Assembly (NCBI RefSeq): GCF_045788535.1
Contig: NZ_CP074074.1
Span: 3,410,001-3,474,000 of the forward strand
From: Allotamlana fucoidanivorans
Lineage (GTDB): Bacteria; Bacteroidota; Bacteroidia; Flavobacteriales; Flavobacteriaceae
Direction: 5' to 3'
Length of the DNA stretch: 64,000 nt
Shown here: positions 56,339 through 64,000 of the stretch, one piece after another
How the letters are laid out: each line of letters opens with the position of its first letter
How positions within the stretch are numbered: the first letter of the stretch is position 1
The notes under the pieces: model-generated
The model's database searches: none
Told to the model about the DNA's origin: nothing
Seen by the model: the letters and a program-made list of their open reading frames with translations, nothing else
Program-made: the position numbers and the translations under genes

Positions 56339-58261
56339 TTAAGCATAACAACGTACTTCAAAAAGTTTTACGTTTTTTGCACCGTAAGTAGCAGTCATGT
56401 TTATTTTGATTGCAGATACTTTTGTAGAATTAAAACTAAACTTAATAAGCCGTGTTTTGTTTTCAGAAATTTCTCCAAGATTAACCCAAGCACCATCAAC
56501 ACGTCCTTGAAGTTGTAACGATTTTAACATCTCTTTTGGCACACTATTGCCATATAAATCGTCATTTTTACTATCTTTTCGCATCATAATGTTTCGCTTC
56601 ACATTAGTATCGCATTTTAATTCAACCTTTGTTAAATTAACAGGGGTTTCCCATTCTAATTGAACATGTGCCCCCAACCCTTCTGATTGCCAATGATTAA
56701 TAGTACTATCAATATCTCTAGACATACCATTGGTTAAATTTTTAACATCACCTGTCGTGGTAGTTGACGCAAATATGAGGCTCGCCTGTCTTGCTAAATC
56801 CAACGGGTCTTTCGCAGGTCTATTGGGTATAAAAGCATCGTCTCTTAGTAACTGCTCTTGTAATGCATTGATATGTTTCTGCGCTACTTCACGAGGTAAA
56901 ATACGGTTCTTATTGCAAATACTTGCGGCAGTACCCACGGCTTGCCCTTGAAGCGCACAGGTTGCCATGATTCTTGATGATGATAATGCAATGTGCGTTT
57001 GACTCACATTTCTACCAGCAAACATTAAATTTGAAATGTTCTTAGAGTACAAACTTCTAAATGGGAACTCATAAATCTTTTCAAAATGATAGTGAAAATA
57101 ACTAGGAGGTTCTGAAATATTTTCAATACCTCCTGGATTGTGTTCATCTAAAGACCAACCTCCAAAAGCCACGGCATCCTCAAAATGTTTATGCCCTGTC
57201 ATATCTTTTTCAGACATGATATAATCTCCAATAAATCTGCGCGATTCACGACGTGCAGGCAATGAACCTACCCAATCTAATGCAAGATTTTCCGCTTCTG
57301 GAAAATGACCTGAATTTTTTATATAATCCCAAACACCATGCAAATATCCCATAAGCTTATGTCGATTTTTTTCTGCATCGGCAATGATATCATCATCACT
57401 TCCTATTTCAATCCACCAGATACCATCTTGAAATCCTGCAAATTTTCGTCGAGGGCTAGCGCCTTCATGCGAATACTTAATGGCATATGATGGCGGAGAA
57501 TATTTCATAGGTCTTCCCATATCTTTAGAGGACATTAACAAGGTAGCTCCCATTTGCCATCCATCGGGTTCATCTGGCGCATAAGTTTCATTAAATTCAG
57601 CTTTCCCTTCACGACCTGTTCTGTATTCTGCACCAGCCGTAGCTGCCAACAAGCCATCCCCTGAACAATCAATAAAAATGGGCGCATTAATAGTAATTAA
57701 TTTTTCAGTTGTAGCCTGCCAGCATAATGCCGATTTAATAGTATTCCCCTCCATTACGGCCTCAATAGCTTGTGTATTGAGCATTAAAGTTAAGTTTGGT
57801 TCGCGTACCACAAAATCATACATAACATGATCAAATACAGGAAACGATTCTTGTTCATTTTCAAATCGATTATGCAACAGTATTTCTTCTATTATACCTG
57901 TTTCACGTTCTGCTTTGCCCTTAATATTATTTACACCATTTAAATGCACCCGCATTTCACTAGACGCATTTCCACCCAAAACAGGTCTATCTTGTACTAA
58001 AACTGTTTTAGAGCCGTTTCTGGCTGCTGCTACAGCCGCACAAATTCCTGCTGCGCCTCCACCTATAACAGCCACATCAAATCCCACCGTTTCTTTTCTA
58101 TTAGGCATGCCTGATTTTCCAGTTCCTAAGTGATACCATTTATCTTTATCCTTGTCATAAGCCATACTTTGTGAACTTCCACAAGATGTGGTTACCATTG
58201 GTATAACTCCAGCAGCAATTGCTGCTTTTGATCCTTTTTTAAAAAACTCTCTTCTTTTCAT
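56339..58261 (-). CDS. Tat-exported FAD-dependent oxidoreductase with C-terminal carbohydrate-binding-like domain
   Basis: A 640-residue paralogue of the protein at 53333. The N terminus has a twin-arginine signal (KRREFFKKGSKAAIAAG) ending in a lipobox-like TTSC (Cys27), which suggests Tat export and lipidation. Residues about 62-82 form the FAD Rossmann loop (VAVIGGGAAGICAAVAAA), and VLGGNASSEMR and CSGDGLLAATAGAE follow. The last about 130 residues resemble a discoidin-type domain with the same GAKNVKLFEVRCY end. It is followed at once by the Dxx(S/T)GAT protein gene. The role is unknown; together the two genes suggest extracytoplasmic flavin-based redox chemistry. Confidence 0.8.
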   Translation of the reverse strand: MKRREFFKKGSKAAIAAGVIPMVTTSCGSSQSMAYDKDKDKWYHLGTGKSGMPNRKETVGFDVAVIGGGAAGICAAVAAARNGSKTVLVQDRPVLGGNASSEMRVHLNGVNNIKGKAERETGIIEEILLHNRFENEQESFPVFDHVMYDFVVREPNLTLMLNTQAIEAVMEGNTIKSALCWQATTEKLITINAPIFIDCSGDGLLAATAGAEYRTGREGKAEFNETYAPDEPDGWQMGATLLMSSKDMGRPMKYSPPSYAIKYSHEGASPRRKFAGFQDGIWWIEIGSDDDIIADAEKNRHKLMGYLHGVWDYIKNSGHFPEAENLALDWVGSLPARRESRRFIGDYIMSEKDMTGHKHFEDAVAFGGWSLDEHNPGGIENISEPPSYFHYHFEKIYEFPFRSLYSKNISNLMFAGRNVSQTHIALSSSRIMATCALQGQAVGTAASICNKNRILPREVAQKHINALQEQLLRDDAFIPNRPAKDPLDLARQASLIFASTTTTGDVKNLTNGMSRDIDSTINHWQSEGLGAHVQLEWETPVNLTKVELKCDTNVKRNIMMRKDSKNDDLYGNSVPKEMLKSLQLQGRVDGAWVNLGEISENKTRLIKFSFNSTKVSAIKINMTATYGAKNVKLFEVRCYA

Positions 58262-58284
58262 GGTTCTTATTCGTTTAGTGGGTG

Positions 58285-59937
58285 TTATTGTACTATTTCA
58301 GGTGTGTGTCCTTTCCAGCCTTTGTTAAATTCAACCAGTAATTTATTTACTAATTCTGGTTCTTCATCGGCAATATTTTTAGACTCGTGAGGGTCTTTCA
58401 AATGATTATACAGTTCTAAATAAACGGGAGCTTTATCTGGATGTATTCTATCTTTCCATACTATAAACCTATAGTTCTCTGTACGCATGGCATAGCCCAT
58501 TAAGTCATTTTCAAAAAGATTTCTATCCCATTTTTTGCCTTGCTGTGCTATAATGCGTTCTTCCACTTCCTCAAGTAATGGTCCGAAGTACGTTTCTCGC
58601 ATTGCAGGTCTTATAGGAAAAGCTCCCCACTCCCTTAATGCCGGTGATGGAAATTGACTAAACACAGCATTTTTCCATGCTATTTCTGGATTTTCAATTA
58701 ATGCTTTAAAGCTTGTTCCTTCCACATGATCTGGTATTTCTAAACCTGTTAAATCAGCAAGTGTTGGATACATATCTATTAACTCTACTAAAGCATTTGT
58801 GGCTTTACCTTGCGTGTTTTTTGGCATATTGGGTATCCAGATCATCATAGGCACACGTGTAGCAATTTCATAATTTGTGGCTTTACCCCAAATGCCCATA
58901 TCGCCTAAATGCCAACCATGATCACTCCACAAAATAATGATAGTATTATCTCTTACACCTGCCTCATCCAATGCTTCAATCATTTTACCTATTTGAGCAT
59001 CAACATAGCTAACACAAGCCAAATAAGCATGCTTTAATGTAATAGCCAGTTCATGATCTATGGGGCCTTTTTTAGGAATACCACTCCGTACGCGCAACTC
59101 AAAAGAAGGATGTAAGCCCATTTGAGAACCATTTAATGGCATGGTATCTTGTGGTGTGATTTTTATATGAGACCTATCATATAAATCCCAATACTTTTTT
59201 GGAGCTACCCAATTAAGGTGAGGCTTATTAAAACCCAACCCCAAAAAGAAAGGTTTATCATTTTTTGCCACTAACTCTTTCAAGGTTGCAATAGCCAGCT
59301 CGGTGTTATATCCATCACTATAGGTATTATCAGGAACGTCAGCACATTCATAAGCTTGCCCCATAGCTAATCCATATTTAGCCACATCACCATATTTTTT
59401 AATCATGGCTTTTCGCGTTTCATTCCGCTCCTTAATGTTTTTTTCTAAAGCAAACCCCACAGGTTCTTTAATACCTCTAAGGGTCATGCTATCAACAGCA
59501 GGTAATCGGCTCCAAGATTTTTCATCATCTAAATCACCGTGATGAAAAATTTTTCCCATATAAACCGTTTCATATCCATTATTTTTAAAATGCTGTGGCA
59601 GTGTTATTACATCTGGGTTAACCTCTCTAAACTTTATATAGTTATGAAATACACCACTGGATTCTGGACGAATTCCAGTTAACAAACTTGCTCTCGAAGG
59701 GCCACAAATAGCTTGTTGGCAGTAGGCACGATTAAACTGTAACCCCTGACTTGCCAATTTATCCATATTAGGAGACATTGCTATCTCTGAACCATAAGAC
59801 CCCAATTCAGGGCGCAAATCATCTATGCCAATGAATAAAATATTTGGTTGCTTCGATTGTTGAATTATGGGCTCTTCAAAATTTTTACAGCTAAAACATA
59901 AGACAAAAACAATACATATAACTTGGGTAGTGCTCAT
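58285..59937 (-). CDS. Formylglycine-dependent sulfatase (S1 family; probably S1_7)
   Basis: About 550 residues from the preferred start (MSTTQVICIVFVLCFSC, a lipobox signal). The formylglycine motif is CGPSR (Cys91 counted from a start 13 codons upstream). IDDLRP and WSDHGWHLG are intact. It is a close paralogue of the sulfatase at 48338, matching along the whole length. It probably removes sulfate from a carbohydrate at a second position or on a second oligosaccharide. It is 23 bases before the Tat-type oxidoreductase gene, in the same operon. Confidence 0.9.
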   Translation of the reverse strand: MSTTQVICIVFVLCFSCKNFEEPIIQQSKQPNILFIGIDDLRPELGSYGSEIAMSPNMDKLASQGLQFNRAYCQQAICGPSRASLLTGIRPESSGVFHNYIKFREVNPDVITLPQHFKNNGYETVYMGKIFHHGDLDDEKSWSRLPAVDSMTLRGIKEPVGFALEKNIKERNETRKAMIKKYGDVAKYGLAMGQAYECADVPDNTYSDGYNTELAIATLKELVAKNDKPFFLGLGFNKPHLNWVAPKKYWDLYDRSHIKITPQDTMPLNGSQMGLHPSFELRVRSGIPKKGPIDHELAITLKHAYLACVSYVDAQIGKMIEALDEAGVRDNTIIILWSDHGWHLGDMGIWGKATNYEIATRVPMMIWIPNMPKNTQGKATNALVELIDMYPTLADLTGLEIPDHVEGTSFKALIENPEIAWKNAVFSQFPSPALREWGAFPIRPAMRETYFGPLLEEVEERIIAQQGKKWDRNLFENDLMGYAMRTENYRFIVWKDRIHPDKAPVYLELYNHLKDPHESKNIADEEPELVNKLLVEFNKGWKGHTPEIVQ

Positions 59938-60050
59938 TAGATAAATGGATTCAATATTGACTTTAAAATTCGTCAATAACCAGAAATTTCACATGCTCAC
60001 ATTTATCTAACCTTTGTAATATATTACCTGTATTTAATAGAATTTGTTGA

Positions 60051-60962
60051 TTACTTTTTCTTCCAAACCCGAATATAATCAACATACATGGTTGTAGGCA
60101 TGCCTTTCAATTGTTTTTTGGCTTCTTCATCAACCAGAGGATTTACAGCCCTATTAGCATTATTAGAGAATTTCACAAAGGGTCTGCGTAAGCCCAAAGA
60201 AGCTGTAACATGCATTGGTCTATACCAATAAGTATTGGGTTTACTTCCTATTTTTTCGCCATCAACATACCAAATAATCTCTTTTTCATTGACTTCACAA
60301 CCGTAAATATGATAGTTTTTACTAGGATCATCAGATAACCTAAACTTATTTAATTGGGCCTCTGGATACTTTTTGGGTCTATACCAAACGCCTTTTCCGT
60401 TTTCTTTCTTAACCAAATGAAGGTTGTGATCTGAATCCATAATGTCATCTTGATGTCCTTTATGCCAATCGAATTGTTGTAATTCTACAACATCAATTTC
60501 GCAGTAAATCACTTCTCCATCAGCCACGTCTCTATCAAAATCACTGTAAAGCCAAAACGAAGGACAAACGCCATAACCATTTTTAGGTCCAGAAACCGCT
60601 ATTGCCGCCCCTTTTATTCTTGCTTCTACATAGCCCGTTGTGAAAGTGGCTTTCGATTTTAAAATTCCTGATTTAAAATACGTGCCATCATCAGATTCAT
60701 TATCCGCATTATGCTGCATTGTTAAAGCTGCTACACCATTCTCAATTTTAGCATTGGCATTATTATTCCATTTCCAACCTGTAGTATTAGGCAACTTATC
60801 CTCTTTGTACCATTTACCCCAATCTAACTTGGCTCCATCAAACTCATCAGACAAACTCTTAACCAATTGCCATGAGTCACTAGGATTTGAAGTTTTAACA
60901 GGTACTTGCCCATGCACTGGAACAAATACCACTAAAACTAATAGGGCTATCAGTTTATTCAT
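60051..60962 (-). CDS. Glycoside hydrolase family 16, galactanase (agarase/porphyranase/carrageenase type)
   Basis: A 303-residue exported enzyme with signal peptide (ALLVLVVFVPVHGQ). The active site is EIDVVE with Glu155 nucleophile, Asp157 and Glu160 acid/base; the extra residue between Asp and the second Glu is the beta-bulge form. Several segments (CEIDVVEL, DSDHNLH, WYVDGEKIGSKPNTYWYRP, TMYVDYIRVWKK) recall kappa-carrageenase and furcellaranase-type GH16. It is a single-domain enzyme without a T9SS C-terminal domain. It cuts the galactan backbone; whether carrageenan, furcellaran, agar or porphyran cannot be told. It follows the GH42-like gene with four bases between. Confidence 0.85.
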   Translation of the reverse strand: MNKLIALLVLVVFVPVHGQVPVKTSNPSDSWQLVKSLSDEFDGAKLDWGKWYKEDKLPNTTGWKWNNNANAKIENGVAALTMQHNADNESDDGTYFKSGILKSKATFTTGYVEARIKGAAIAVSGPKNGYGVCPSFWLYSDFDRDVADGEVIYCEIDVVELQQFDWHKGHQDDIMDSDHNLHLVKKENGKGVWYRPKKYPEAQLNKFRLSDDPSKNYHIYGCEVNEKEIIWYVDGEKIGSKPNTYWYRPMHVTASLGLRRPFVKFSNNANRAVNPLVDEEAKKQLKGMPTTMYVDYIRVWKKK

Positions 60963-60966
60963 GGCA

Positions 60967-63348
60967 TTACTTAACTTTTAGCAATAGCACCTCTTCTGAC
61001 GCTAAATCAAATTCAGCATCAACAGGGTTTTCCGTCATCAAATCATGAATAGTGACAGGGGTTCCAGACTTCAATGACAGCCTAATCTTTGCAGTGTCAT
61101 GCCCTACATTAAGTAAATTTACTAGGTAGGTTCCATCTTCCTGTTTAACCACGCGTGAAATGGTTGTTTTATAATCTTTTCCATTGTTTGATTCAATGAT
61201 AACATCAGGCATATAATCAGCCACCTCTTCTAAAGCTACTTTTTTAATTTCTGCCATATCAACATTCTTCATCTCCATTAGTTTGCCTTTGCCTGCCGTT
61301 AACTTATTGCTACGTTTTTTACCGTACTCGTTCATAGACAAACTTTCTTCTGAATCAATAATTACAGTGCCGCCATTATTTAAATACGATTGCAATGCAT
61401 TAAATTCAGCATCCGTTATATATTTTGTTTTATAAACTACAACGGTATTCCATGTACTATTATCTTGTTTTTCAATAATATTTTTGGTTACAAAACCTAA
61501 GGATAACCCTTCAAAAAACAGAGATTTGTATAATTTACCAGTTTGTGTCATATAATCTGACGTATTGATAGCCGAGGTCTCCGAATAGAATAAACGTAAC
61601 GGGCGTGGTTGTTTTCTTAAGGCTACAATTTCTTCTGAAAAACTATTTAAATCATACATTACTTGAGTCACTTCATTAGTTATATGTGGCTGCATATTGT
61701 TAGAACCTGCATAAGCACCTCCTAAACCAGGATCAAAGAAATCTAATTCACCTTCTAGACGGTCTTCTGGAGAACCATCTGGGTCACGCGCCCAAAACCA
61801 GCCCATGTTAGCATCCATGCCCATTAAAGTTGCCAACCAGTACACATTGCGAACATAACTTGTACGCGAATCTAAATCTCTCCACATACCTGAAGAAAGG
61901 AAATGAGATTCAGAGTTTACATTAATTTTATCAGGGCCTACCGACTCTAAAAAATCGTGTAGAATAGCCATACCATCCCATTTATAAGCATAATTTTTAT
62001 ACCAATCTGAATTAATATGAGGCCTAATACTTGGGCTTCCTAAAGCTTTTGCATCATGACCAATCATTGTTGTCAATTCAGTTAAAGCTTCAAAGTCCAT
62101 ACCGTGTGAACGAGAATCTTCATAGAATGTTCTTGGAAATAGTTTAATATGAGTATTAGCATCAGGATTAACAGCATGTAATTCATCTTGCATAAATTTA
62201 AACCAAGACGTACTTCTATCCATGTGGTAACGGTTCCAGTCATACCAAATAGGTTTACCTTGAAGCGCCGTATCAATTGGAATTTCTATTTCTACACCAT
62301 TGAAACTTTTAAATGACGAATCCCAGTTGGCATTTAGCTTTTGAATATTGTTATTGTATTTGTTTTTTAACCAATTTCTGAAATTGTTCAAAGTATATGA
62401 TGAAATACCATTCATTTCTTTAAAACGATAGGTCCAATGATTCTTTTCAGAATACCAATGTGGTTCGTTAGCAAAAATATAGCCTAATTCTGTAACCTTT
62501 TTACCTTTTGTAAGCTCACCTGTACGGCGTATGATTTTACCCCATAAATCGCGTGCTACGGGGTTGTCAATATCAAATCCCGTAAATAAAGAACGTCCTT
62601 TACGAATCTCAGGTTCTTTCTTTTCTACCCACTCTGGTATACCCATAGACCAATAGATTAAGAACCCAATATTGGTGTCGGGAATGCCTGTTAGCTCTTT
62701 CATTAACTCTTCATCGAAAGTACCATCCTCTTTCAATAGAAATGAATTGATCGCGCGATCATGGTCAACAGGGTATAAATTCTCACCTCCGTGGTATAAC
62801 GCCCCTAAGTGATCATTATAAATATCTTTATTGGTTAGTGGTTGCCCTACTGTTTTTGAAAAGTAATCATAGGGAAAAGATGGTTTACCATTGCTCACAA
62901 ACATATTATTACCCGCTTTGGTATTTTGCCAATCTACCTTATTAACAGGACGACGCTTAATGTCTCCCGCCAGTTCTTGATTTAATGTTTCAATACCTTT
63001 ATCTAAAATTTGAATCACCTTTTGTCGTTCAAAATCTGGTAACTTGGCTGCTAATGAGTCTTTATTGTCCGCATAATATCTTTCGTAACCAAATGCCATG
63101 GCAATGGCTTCTGGATTTGCTTCATCCCAATTGGCAAACTTTAAAAATTGCTCTGAAAACCAAATTATGGTCTCTTCTCTAGTGACATCAATAGATTTAG
63201 ACTGCGCATCTTCCATTAAGGATTTTAAGGTTTCTATCTTTTCTCTTGCTTCCTCTTCAAGAGATAATACTTTACTTTCCTGTTTACAAGCAGCCAATAA
63301 AAGGAAAACTGACAGGTATAAGAACGACTTTGCTAATACTGATTTCAT
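60967..63348 (-). CDS. GH42-like (clan GH-A) glycoside hydrolase lipoprotein
   Basis: A 793-residue lipoprotein (lipobox LAAC, Cys21). Residues about 140-490 look like a TIM-barrel hydrolase of GH42 type: NEP (Glu295) is the probable acid/base and NSESH (Glu480) the probable nucleophile, 185 residues apart. After that lies a beta-galactosidase trimerisation-like domain (VVVYKTKYITDAEFNALQSYL) and a small C-terminal beta domain. The beta-carrageenan-acting GH167 family is related to GH42, so this may be such an enzyme or an unclassified relative. It probably releases short oligosaccharides or galactose from the galactan. Confidence 0.75.
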   Translation of the reverse strand: MKSVLAKSFLYLSVFLLLAACKQESKVLSLEEEAREKIETLKSLMEDAQSKSIDVTREETIIWFSEQFLKFANWDEANPEAIAMAFGYERYYADNKDSLAAKLPDFERQKVIQILDKGIETLNQELAGDIKRRPVNKVDWQNTKAGNNMFVSNGKPSFPYDYFSKTVGQPLTNKDIYNDHLGALYHGGENLYPVDHDRAINSFLLKEDGTFDEELMKELTGIPDTNIGFLIYWSMGIPEWVEKKEPEIRKGRSLFTGFDIDNPVARDLWGKIIRRTGELTKGKKVTELGYIFANEPHWYSEKNHWTYRFKEMNGISSYTLNNFRNWLKNKYNNNIQKLNANWDSSFKSFNGVEIEIPIDTALQGKPIWYDWNRYHMDRSTSWFKFMQDELHAVNPDANTHIKLFPRTFYEDSRSHGMDFEALTELTTMIGHDAKALGSPSIRPHINSDWYKNYAYKWDGMAILHDFLESVGPDKINVNSESHFLSSGMWRDLDSRTSYVRNVYWLATLMGMDANMGWFWARDPDGSPEDRLEGELDFFDPGLGGAYAGSNNMQPHITNEVTQVMYDLNSFSEEIVALRKQPRPLRLFYSETSAINTSDYMTQTGKLYKSLFFEGLSLGFVTKNIIEKQDNSTWNTVVVYKTKYITDAEFNALQSYLNNGGTVIIDSEESLSMNEYGKKRSNKLTAGKGKLMEMKNVDMAEIKKVALEEVADYMPDVIIESNNGKDYKTTISRVVKQEDGTYLVNLLNVGHDTAKIRLSLKSGTPVTIHDLMTENPVDAEFDLASEEVLLLKVK

Positions 63349-63376
63349 TTTTTATTAGTATTTAATTTACTATAAT

Positions 63377-64000
63377 TTAATTAGACTTCCCTACGTTATA
63401 GGTGGTATTTAATTTTACGATATCTAATGATTGCTTTTCACCATTACTCCATAACACTTCGGCCTCGTCAATTTTAGTAGATGTGCCAAGACCTATATGA
63501 AGATTGGTGTTTAAAGGATGTGAAAAATAGGACGATGTAGCACCAACCACACGTTTATAGATATTACCGCCCGCTTTTAACGTTAATATAGCACCAATAG
63601 GAGTTACTTTTCCTGAAGGCGAGTTGCCTACGTTTACCACCACATAATTATTATCTGATTTTAAATGGTTTGTAAACAAGTGCCAGCGGCCACGTTCGTT
63701 AGCATAAATAATATCTAAATCGCCATCCTTGTCGTAATCAAACGCATCAGCTCCCATACCCGTTGAACCGACTTCTTCTCTAACAATACCATGACCTTCA
63801 ATTCTTTTGAATTGCTTTCCTTCATCATTGAGATATAAGAATTGTTCAATTTGTGACGCAGAATGACCGTAACGCACAATGTATAGATCAGACCAGCCAT
63901 CATTATTAAAATCACCCACTGCAGAACTGGTGGTTTGCTCAGAAATATCAATACCCAGTTTTGCAGTTACATCCACAAAAGTACCGTTTTGATTTTCCAA
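63377..64000 (-). CDS. FG-GAP/VCBS repeat protein with UnbV/ASPIC-type C terminus, 5' part outside window
   Basis: About 207 residues of the C-terminal part of a CRTAC1-like protein. Calcium-type FG-GAP loops are seen (DFNNDGWSDLYI, DYDKDGDLDIIY), followed by an UnbV/ASPIC-like domain (HIGLGTSTKIDEAEVLWSNGEKQSL). The frame is open to the right edge, so the start and most repeats are missing. Proteins of this type occur in PULs of marine Bacteroidota and may bind glycan or other proteins on the surface. It precedes the GH42-like gene by about 28 bases. Confidence 0.8.
   Translation of the reverse strand: MENQNGTFVDVTAKLGIDISEQTTSSAVGDFNNDGWSDLYIVRYGHSASQIEQFLYLNDEGKQFKRIEGHGIVREEVGSTGMGADAFDYDKDGDLDIIYANERGRWHLFTNHLKSDNNYVVVNVGNSPSGKVTPIGAILTLKAGGNIYKRVVGATSSYFSHPLNTNLHIGLGTSTKIDEAEVLWSNGEKQSLDIVKLNTTYNVGKSN

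Overview
The window looks like a chromosomal segment of a marine Flavobacteriaceae (Bacteroidota) bacterium. Pointers are the AT-rich DNA, weak Shine-Dalgarno sequences, SusC/SusD outer-membrane proteins, many lipoproteins with a Cys lipobox, a bacillithiol gene (bshA), a NagZ-type GH3 domain fused to a beta-lactamase-like domain, DUF4159, and a few TAnnTTTG-like -7 elements. The species cannot be named from sequence alone.

Positions 1-34200 are mostly core genome. From left to right they hold: a 5' portion of an FAD-linked oxidase; a lytic transglycosylase (mltF-like) between two related small outer-membrane proteins; bshA; the GH3/beta-lactamase fusion; a small conserved protein and two Fe-S redox proteins; an MCE/MlaD protein; a peptidoglycan amidase; lptD; ridA; a hybrid sensor kinase whose phosphoacceptor His is replaced by Tyr; guaC; an ABC ATPase of the ModF type; a leftward pfkA-gap-GlcNAc kinase cluster with a strong terminator after gap; a very long tamB; and a rightward cluster of tsaD, a parvulin, rsmE, a DUF4159 protein, a SpoU methyltransferase, an AI-2E family permease and a THUMP-like methyltransferase.

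Positions 34383-64000 are an accessory polysaccharide utilisation locus (PUL), all transcribed leftward. It starts (in map order) with a GntR/LacI-type regulator, then an IS3-family (IS407-like) element with a broken orfB and a probable 4-bp target duplication. Next come an HpaI-type aldolase, an aldehyde dehydrogenase and an enolase-superfamily dehydratase/cycloisomerase; then two surface lipoproteins with SusD and SusC; a sulfatase; a CstA-type and an SSS-type transporter; a TTAG microsatellite; an FAD oxidoreductase, an exported protein with a flavinylation-like motif, and a second FAD oxidoreductase; a second sulfatase; a GH16 enzyme; a GH42-like enzyme; and an FG-GAP/UnbV protein cut by the window edge.

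Taken together, the PUL most plausibly degrades a sulfated red-algal galactan (carrageenan, furcellaran, agar or porphyran type). The GH16 and GH42-like enzymes cut the chain, the two formylglycine sulfatases remove sulfate, and SusCD and the symporter import the products. The dehydrogenase, cycloisomerase and aldolase could take 3,6-anhydrogalactose to pyruvate and glyceraldehyde without a kinase. The least explained part is the trio of two FAD oxidoreductases, each with a carbohydrate-binding-like tail, around an exported protein bearing the Dxx(S/T)GAT flavinylation signature; this is the best candidate for an undescribed redox system in the window.
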